NCBI GenBank assembly: GCA_025765615.1
Contig: JAIVFJ010000081.1
Span: forward strand, 62,001-126,000
From: Zopfochytrium polystomum
Taxonomy: Eukaryota > Chytridiomycota > Chytridiomycetes > Chytridiales > Chytridiaceae
DNA: 64,000 bases
Reading direction: 5' to 3'
The position numbers and the translations under genes were made by a program. The notes beneath the pieces are model-generated. The model saw only the letters and a list, made by a program, of their open reading frames with translations, did not search any database and had not been told where the DNA came from. Of this stretch, positions 56,201 through 64,000 are shown in pieces. How positions within the stretch are numbered: the first letter of the stretch is position 1; each line of letters starts with the position of its first letter.

Positions 56201-59200
56201 CAACGGAGGAATCAAACGGTGAAGAACCGTGTGCGGAACTGGCAGCACCGAGATCCATTCCTGAGCAGAAGTACTTGCCTAATTTCGGTTGGTAATGGCG
56301 CGAAGAATTATTTAGATCAGAGGACAATCAGAATTTCGGGGGGGTTACACTCGCCTTTGCCAGTCAGAACCAGGACGTGGACGCTGTCGTCCGTTGCTAG
56401 GGCGACAAGGGCCTTTTCGAGGGCTTCGCACATATCGCGCGAGAGCGAGTTTGCCCGTCGTGGATTGTTGAACGCCACGGTGGCCACGCGGTTAACAACA
56501 ACGACCTCCAGCTTCTCCGTCGACAAGTGCGCCATGGTGGCTGTTGCTGCTCCTTCTGCTGGTTGCTTGTTGCTGTTGTTGCTGTTGTTCCTGTTGTTGC
56601 TGGGGCTGCAGGCGCTGTCTGGAGGCGGGCTGAAGCTGAATATTTTTGGAGTATTTCATCTTCTCATCATAATATTAATATTTAATGCGAGTTCTGCCGG
56701 GCGGCCGATCACGAGATTGCGCGCGAGTGGCTTGGACATCAACAAACAAAAAAACAAAAAAAGAAAGAAAAAACAAAAAAAAACAAAAAAGAAAGAAAAA
56801 ACAACACAAACAAGCAACAAAACAACAAGGGCGTTGAGATTTGGCCTTTGTCGTGTGGTTGCGATCGCGAGGGCGAGGGCAGACGAGAGGGTGTGACAAG
56901 TCAAGTTTTTTTTGTTATTTTTCTTCCATTTTCTCTCGCAAGGGCATATTCCAACACTCCCCCTTGCACGAGCGCCTTTAAAAGCAAAACTACTTCAAAG
57001 AAAGGAACTGAGTGAGAGAGTTTAAAACGCCACTGCCCAGGTGAAAAACCCAAACCAATTGACCGATCTGGGAAAACCGTAGCAGGGTAAGGAAAGGAAA
57101 CGTATCAGGAAGGCGCTGCTGGGGAGAGTACTGCAAAAAGGTAGGGAAAACAAAAGGGTGCCCAAAATGGCAAAATGAAAGAAGGAAAATCTAACCGGTG
57201 CCCCACCCTGGGGCCTAACCCACCACTTTACCCTTGCGTGCCATGCGCGCCCTCCATGCGGCGCCGTGCACTGCATTCTTCTCCTTGTCCTTGGTCCGTT
57301 TCTGAAGGAAGTGATCTTCGCGGCGTTTTGTCCTAATTGTTCGTACATGCTCAATCAACTTGTTATGTTCGGCTGGTCCCTTGCTCGAGTCAACAAGTCC
57401 AAGTAGTATTCAGCCTTCGAAAACCATATCATGTCCATGTGGCTTGGTGAGGAGATCAGCAAGCTGATCAAAGGAGGGGACGTGATCAACCTGCACAAGA
57501 CCTTCCTCAACAAGCGACCAGATGTGGTGGTAGGGAAGTCGAATGTGCTTGGAGTGGTCTGTATGAAGATCGTTCACCGTCATATGGATTGTTGGTGTGT
57601 TGTCCTCATAAGCAGTCAGTGGTAGCTTGAGGGGCATCTTGACTGAGAGGTGAAGGTTGTTGATAGCCTCAAGCTCCCGACCAAGTTCACTGAGGGCAAT
57701 ATACTCTGCTGCTGTTGATGATGTTGGGACCGTTGACGAACGCGTTGACTTCCACCCAATTGCTCCCCCTGCTAGCAGCACGAGGTATGCTATCTGCGAG
57801 CAAGAGTCATGGCAGGAGTTGAATCATGCGTCTGCATATCCGACAGGTTGAGGGTTGCCGTCTGCACTGTAGTGAAGTCCAACTGTGGCTGTCGCCTTGA
57901 CATTCCCAACAACATCCAGCAAATCATGCCAATGCCGTCTGCATGGATCCTGAGCAAAGGAGCCAAGTAGACTGACACTGAGCGCAAGGTCTGGTCTGGT
58001 TGATGTTGGGGGCCACTACTGTTTGTGGTGGTTCAGGCAGTGGCTCTGCAGGTGGTGGTTGTTGTGGAGCTAGTGACGACTTTGGTGGTTGCCCCTGCTT
58101 CTTCAGTGTTGGCACTGTCTGTGCTTTGTCGTGCCCCACCTTCTGCTGCTGCTTCTGCACTTTTTGCTGCAGTGCCTGCTGGAGAATCTGCTCTGCATGA
58201 ATGACTGATTGGACTGCCTTTTCACATGCTGGGTGACTGAGGTCTGAAAGTGGTGGGAGGTTAACACTGATGTTCTCAATCCCCCCCCTCACAGCGTGAA
58301 CCCCATTAAAAGGAGGGAACTTGTCTTCAAAGAAGACAATGTCATGGTAGCGCTGGTAGATGATGCGCTGCTCTTGGAGCTCCCACAACACCGAAACTGA
58401 TCGTGAAACAGAGCCGAGGTAGACAGCTGGACGGCCCTTGGGTCAAGTTTCTTGCGAAGAGTTGGGCTGACCCGGTAGAAGCACTTGGAACCAAAAGTTC
58501 GAAAGTGGGTAACTTGTGGAGGTATGTGGTGCCGGCCCTCGTGCGGTGAGAAGATGCCTCGCTGTACATTTGGGAGGCAGTTCTTGATCTGCGAGGCTTG
58601 CTGATACGCATAGCTCCAAAAGGTGAGAGGAACATTGGGAGCGCCAAGGAGAAGAGAGCGAGTCATATCTGTCACAATCTGGATGTGGCGTTCTGCAACC
58701 GAATTCATCTGCGGGGTTCGCGATGGCGAAGGTTTGAGCTGAATGCCACGCAAATTGCAGAAAGACTTGAACGTCTTGTTGAAGTTTTCTTTTCCTTGAT
58801 CCAGGCGGATGATCTGGATTTTTGTCCCTCAGTTTTCTCAAGGAAAAGGATTAACTTAATAAGGAATGGTAAGGGTGTCGCTCTTTCGGGGGATGGGCTC
58901 ATTCCATGAATAGTGGGTGCTCTCGCAAACAACAGTGACTGCGTAGTTGCAGCCGTCAAAGGATGTGATGGGGATTGAATTGACATCAACGTTGAGGGTG
59001 TGTGTGAAGGGAATTGGCTCATCAGGACGGGCTGGGAAATTCTTCTGGCGCATCTTGGCTGCAACGCAGATCTTGCACTTGGGGATGTGAGAGGTGTTGA
59101 GTGGTGGAAGGTCTGCTGTCGTTCAGTGGTGAAGCATGTAGCCTAGGCGCTGGAAGCCGACATGACCCAGTGCGCGATGCAGCCGCTCAACCTCAGCGAT

Positions 59201-62200
59201 GCGAAGTTGTTCTGCTTTGGCAGTGACTGGTGATGGGCCGTCAGGTGATGGAAAGGTCTCCTGATGAACCATTGCAATGGTAGCAGCAGCTGTGTGACTG
59301 AGTCGATGAAGCTTTGAATTCTTGGTGACGAGGAAGTGAAGTCCTGAGCGTTTGACACAGCGGCCAATGGGGGACTCGTCACTAGTTTTCAAGATAAGAC
59401 CAGGGCAGCCTTTAAACTTAGAAAAGAAAAACTTCCCATCTTCTTGAAGGTTGTTTGTGGCAAGGAGACTGTAAAGAGCGCTTGGAGCGTAGCAGGCTTC
59501 CTTGATTACAATCTCCACACCATTTGGAAGAGGGATTCTTGCTGGTCCAACGCCTTTGACTTTGAGCGGGGTGGAGTCTTTGTCAATGGTTCCAACAGAC
59601 GAGGTGCGTTCGGTGTAAGATGTGAAAAGGTGAGCGTCTTTGAGAATGGTCTTGACACAGCCAGAGTTGACAACGATGGGTGATTCCTTGAACATGGTGG
59701 GTGACGATGATGAAAGGGCGAGGTGTTTGGGGATATGAGGTGCTGGTTGGAAGTTAGAGGTCTGCTTTCGATGTGCCTGAGGTGGGTGCCTCGGGCCAAC
59801 TAAAAATTCGACGGATACTCCCCAGGGTCGCTACTGCCAGCCTCGCTATCGTCAATAGATGGCACGTCACTGGTGCTGCCTGTGGTGATAAGTGCAACTG
59901 GCTTGTCCCGTTTCCTCATGGTGCAGTGTTTTGCAAAGTGGTTCTCCTTCCCACAATGGTGACACAGCACTGATTTCCCCAGTGGTGCAACTCCTTGTCG
60001 CTGATCCTGAGCTGTAGCGCCTGGGGTGTTGGCCTCAGGCGCTGCGCCATGTGCAGCTTGATTTTCTGCTCGTCTCTGAGTTCGGGAGGTGTGGTGTCCA
60101 CGTCGCACAGAATGCCGTTCTGCATGCCGTTCTCTACCCTGTCACCCAGCGTGGCCACCCCGACCATGGCGGCGCCCACCATGGATTTCTCTGCCTTGGT
60201 GGTGTCGCTCAGCCTGGTGGGAGCACCTTTGCTCTCGGTGGTCGTGGAAATTGCTAAGTAGTGCAGCCTCATTGACTGGCTCCGCTAGTGGTGCGACAGT
60301 TGGTCCTCTAGGTTTGTTACGGGCTTCCATAGTCTTGAGGAAGGCAAAGAGGGCAGTCATGTCTGTGATGGTGTGGTTGTCCACTCGAGATAGATAAACA
60401 TTCTGTCAGTTGATCCACCATTGACTCAAACTTCAGCATTTCGTTGATTTTGCCTAAGACACCCCTGGGGGCAAGGCTCCTGACTTCGGCTAGGTCTCTA
60501 TAGTGCTTCTCAAATATAGGTTGAAAATCAGCAATCTTCCCCCCCGGTTCAATCTTGAGGGCAGCAATCTTGCGAATCATTGCAAGCGCCTGTGCTTCGT
60601 CAATGCGTCCAATCTTCCTCTTGAGTTCTTCAAGTGCCTGAAAGACAAACTTAATACCACTGATTTTGTGTTCAAGAGTCTCGCTTATGTGGTTGTAGAT
60701 GTGCAGCATCCCGGCCTGATTTTGGTCATAGGTTCCCGGGAAGATGTTTGCGTCATCGCTAAATGTCCAGTAGCCAACATATTCTGGGTTGTTTGGGACG
60801 TACTCGTGGGTGATATGCATGACTTCCCATTCGTTATATCCAGCTGGGGGGTTTGCTGACCAGAACTTGAAATGCTCAGGGACGGCAGGAATCGCGGCGG
60901 TTGTGTCCGTAGCGGGAACTGCTGGGACAGCAGCAACTTTGTGCGCAAGTCGGACACGGACGGCAGCACTTGCTTGCTTACTGGCAAAATGCCCCTCCAC
61001 ATAGTCCATCCATCTTGTGAAGTCAACAGGGTTGACTAGCTGACGGTGCAGGAGCTTCACGCTTGGCTCGCTCATCGCGTTGGGGGAGAACAAAGGTAAC
61101 GGGGGGAATGTGAGCAGTTAATTGTTGCAACAGAGATAACGGATGATGTGGGTTTGTAGGTGAGTGATGCTGGGGACAGGATGGGCGAAACAGTTGAGGA
61201 AAGGGGAAAAAGAATTTGTTGGGTGACTTGTCACAGAGAGTGATCCACTGGGCACTTGACTGGAGCTGGCGGGTTGAACACTCAGAGCTTGTTGGGGTTT
61301 GATCACTTGGTTGGGTAAAAGTCAGTGTTGATTGTGTGTGGAATTTGGTGTCGACGGTGTTGAGCACAATCGCGATTGTGAATGTTGGCAGTGGCTGTAT
61401 AGCTGACTGGTGAAGACGATCGCTTTCTCGATGTGGTGGATGGCTTCGGTTCAAACCCTTGAATGATGATTGTGAGGGCACTGTCTTCTTTTCTTGATTA
61501 CTCGTTTGATCCCTTGTGCGATGATGGATCGCTCGATTGCTTCTGAGAGCCTCCTCTATCGGTGGAGAACTCTCCCTGGTAAGGTGTTGCGATTTGGCCT
61601 TTGTCGTGTGGTTGCGATCGCGAGGGCGAGGGCGAGGGGGGCAGACGAGAGGGCGTGACAAGTCAAGTTTTTTTTGTTATTTTTCTTCCATTTTCTCTCG
61701 CGAGGGCATATTCCAACAAAGGGACAGTGGGGTGCAAGAAGCGTCAAGATTTGTCTTGAATGGAGTCTGAGGGAGATGTTGATCCGTGCAGGAAGAGAGA
61801 TTGGGCAAGGGGGCAAGGTGGGCAAGCAGTGAAGCTGTCATCATTGCATCGTCAAGGCAACGGAAGGAACTGCGGCGAACCGTTTCGGCGTTCGTTTTGG
61901 CGGCACCACCACCCTGCACCCTGCGGACGTCCATGACGAGGGACTCTGGCCGCATTCCATTTGTCCTGTCGCTACAACCACTCTTGTTGAGAACAGGAGC
62001 GTATAAGCTAAGGCTTGCTAGCTCAGTTAGGATTATACATTTTGGGTTTTATCCCAACACACACAGTAACGAAACTCTGTTATATGAGATTCTCAAGTTA
62101 TCTCACCTATAGTGTTGGCCATAGTTTAGGTTCTCAACAAGCTCTTACTTTGTAAACAGTCTACTCTGAGTGAGTGAGTGGAAGGAGTGAATGAAGTGGA

Positions 62201-64000
62201 GATGTGTGTTTGTGTGTGGTCCTTCTCCCCAACTTGGAGAGAAAGAGAAAAAAAAACTCTGTTATGAATTATTGATACATGATGATGATATACACGCTGT
62301 AATAGTTGCTAGGCAAGTGTGACTGGCACAGGGTAAATACCTCTCCTATATTATCTGATTGAGCAGAGGAGGAGGAAAACTGTTGACACCAGGTTTCCGT
62401 TCCACTTAATACTTGGAGTATTTGTCATCAGCGCAAGCCAGCACCCAGGTCTGCATTGGCAGTGGCTCACTCTCCCATGGGCATCGTTAGAATGATAACT
62501 GACAGTCACAATAGGTTCAGGTCTGTCTTGTGCCTCTTGCTGCTAACCAGTCAGTTCCACCTAACATACTTTACTATGCGACATACAACACATCTTACAT
62601 TTTATATATAATTTATGAACGTATGTGAAAGAGGGATGAATTCCAGTTGTTCCCATAATTTTTTTAAAATTTTCTACTATGTAGACTAATTATTCAGACT
62701 AATCGTCAAGTTCCACTGTGGGCCACGGCTCTTGTTATGAATCACCCTCTGGAAACCTCTGGAACCTTCTAGAACATTCCTTCATGGAACCTTCTGGAAC
62801 CTTCTGGAACTTTCTAGAACATTCCTTCATGGAACCTTGTGGAACCTTCTGGAACCTTCTTTGCTTTCCTGACTTGTCTTGTTGTCATTGGTATCATTGG
62901 TATCATTGTATTACTAATTGCTCTTTCTGGAACTTTCTTTGAGTCTTGACAAGGAAGACTCTCAAAAGGTATAAAAGGGGGATGGGGGACCTGTCCCATC
63001 CCTCAAGTGAATTATTGTTTCCAATACAATCATCACTCCTCTCAGTTCCTTGTCTGCCTTGTCCTGTCCTGCCCTGTTCCTGACATCATAATTCACTTCA
63101 CCCTCTCCCACTACTCTCTGCCATCATGTCTGACCCAAACAACACCTTCCCTGATGCAACTGCCTTCCAAGCCGTGATGGACCAATTACAAGCCCTCTCA
63201 AGACAGACACACCAACTTCAAGAACAAGTCCTTCACCAGCAGCACCAGCTTCAACAACAACTTCACCAACAAGAACATCAAGCTCTTCCCCTGCCTCAAG
63301 CCAACCAAGCAAGAGAGCCCAAGGTTCCCAGCCCTGACAAGTTCACTGGGCTGGCCAAAGACCTTAGGAACTTTATGACCACTGTGGAGAATGTCATCCT
63401 TCTCCAACCTTCAAGATTTCCCAGTGAGCAAGTCAAGGTTCTTTTCACAAGCACCCTCCTGTCTGGTCAAGCTCAATCATGGTACCGATCTCTCCCAAGC
63501 ACACCCACCACCCTGCAAGAGCTCTGGGAGGGGCTGGAAGCTACCTTTGGTGACCCCTACGCATTTTGGACAGCAAGATCCAAGCTCAAGCATATCAAGC
63601 AAGGAAAGCAATCTTGTGTGGCCTACACCAACCAATTCAAGCAACTAGCCAGAGACTCTGGATACAATGATGCAGCTCTGATGGAGCTGTACCATGATGG
63701 TCTCCATGAGTCTATCCAAGACATGCTCTCCCAGTCTCTGCACATCCCTGAGACCTTGGAAGAGTACACTCTCCTTGCCATCAAGATTGACAACAGACTC
63801 TACTCCAAGAGGCTGAAGCAAAGACAAGTAGGAACTACATCAAGACCTACCCCAGTTCCTCAAGCTCTTACAGTTCCTGAACCCATGCAAGTGGATGCAG
63901 TTGAGACACTTCCTAAGGGTCCTCTGAGCCAAGAGGAGAAAGCAAGGAGGGCCCAGCAGGGACTGTGTTTTTACTGTGGCTCCAAGGAGCATGCTGTCAA

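Overview
The window is eukaryotic and almost certainly fungal. A compact block of intron-rich genes (43.9-56.5 kb) encodes VPS16, EDC3, a secreted fasciclin-domain protein, an Osh3-type GOLD-PH-ORD oxysterol-binding protein, a small one-helix membrane protein and an enoyl-CoA hydratase/isomerase. The GOLD-PH-ORD architecture is a fungal hallmark. Introns are short (about 35-150 nt), and intergenic gaps are tens to about 180 bp. I cannot place the species; many short introns fit an early-diverging fungus or a basidiomycete. || Almost everything else is retrotransposon. Four LTR families can be separated: Copia-1 (LTR about 1.05 kb), Copia-2 with a coding-poor derivative Copia-2b (LTR 229-249 bp), Copia-3 (LTR 125-134 bp) and Gypsy-1. 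There is also the RNase H end of a LINE-like element and an unclassified repeat (R1). || Layout: 1-372, N-terminal exon of a Gln/His-rich protein leaving the left edge (minus). 0.5-3.2 kb, no clear gene, one tRNA-like SINE head. 3.2-6.7 kb, a mosaic of R1, Copia-1 LTR, truncated Copia-2 and LINE pieces. 6.7-31.5 kb, three Copia-1 units in tandem on the minus strand sharing LTRs. The first unit (A) is split by a Copia-2b insertion (8281-14017) with a perfect 5-bp target duplication and identical LTRs. The third (C) has lost its Gag start to a Gypsy-1 LTR-gag-protease piece but keeps an uninterrupted 1,497-codon copia pol. 31.5-33.8 kb, a decayed Copia-2b copy. 33790-40793, the most complete Copia-2. 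40.8-42.7 kb, LINE end. 43.9-56.5 kb, host genes. 56832-61718, Copia-3 with target duplication but no reverse transcriptase. 62733-64000, the start of a Gypsy-1 with an intact gag. || Most interesting: (i) the Gypsy-1 LTR carries a long array of alternating GAA/TTC pentamers, the heat-shock-factor binding pattern, ending just upstream of a TATA box; (ii) Copia-2 has a GC-rich block between integrase and reverse transcriptase that looks like an in-frame intron and contains a hairpin with a compensatory base change between copies; (iii) the gypsy/copia chimera; (iv) coding-poor elements with intact ends that look mobilised in trans.
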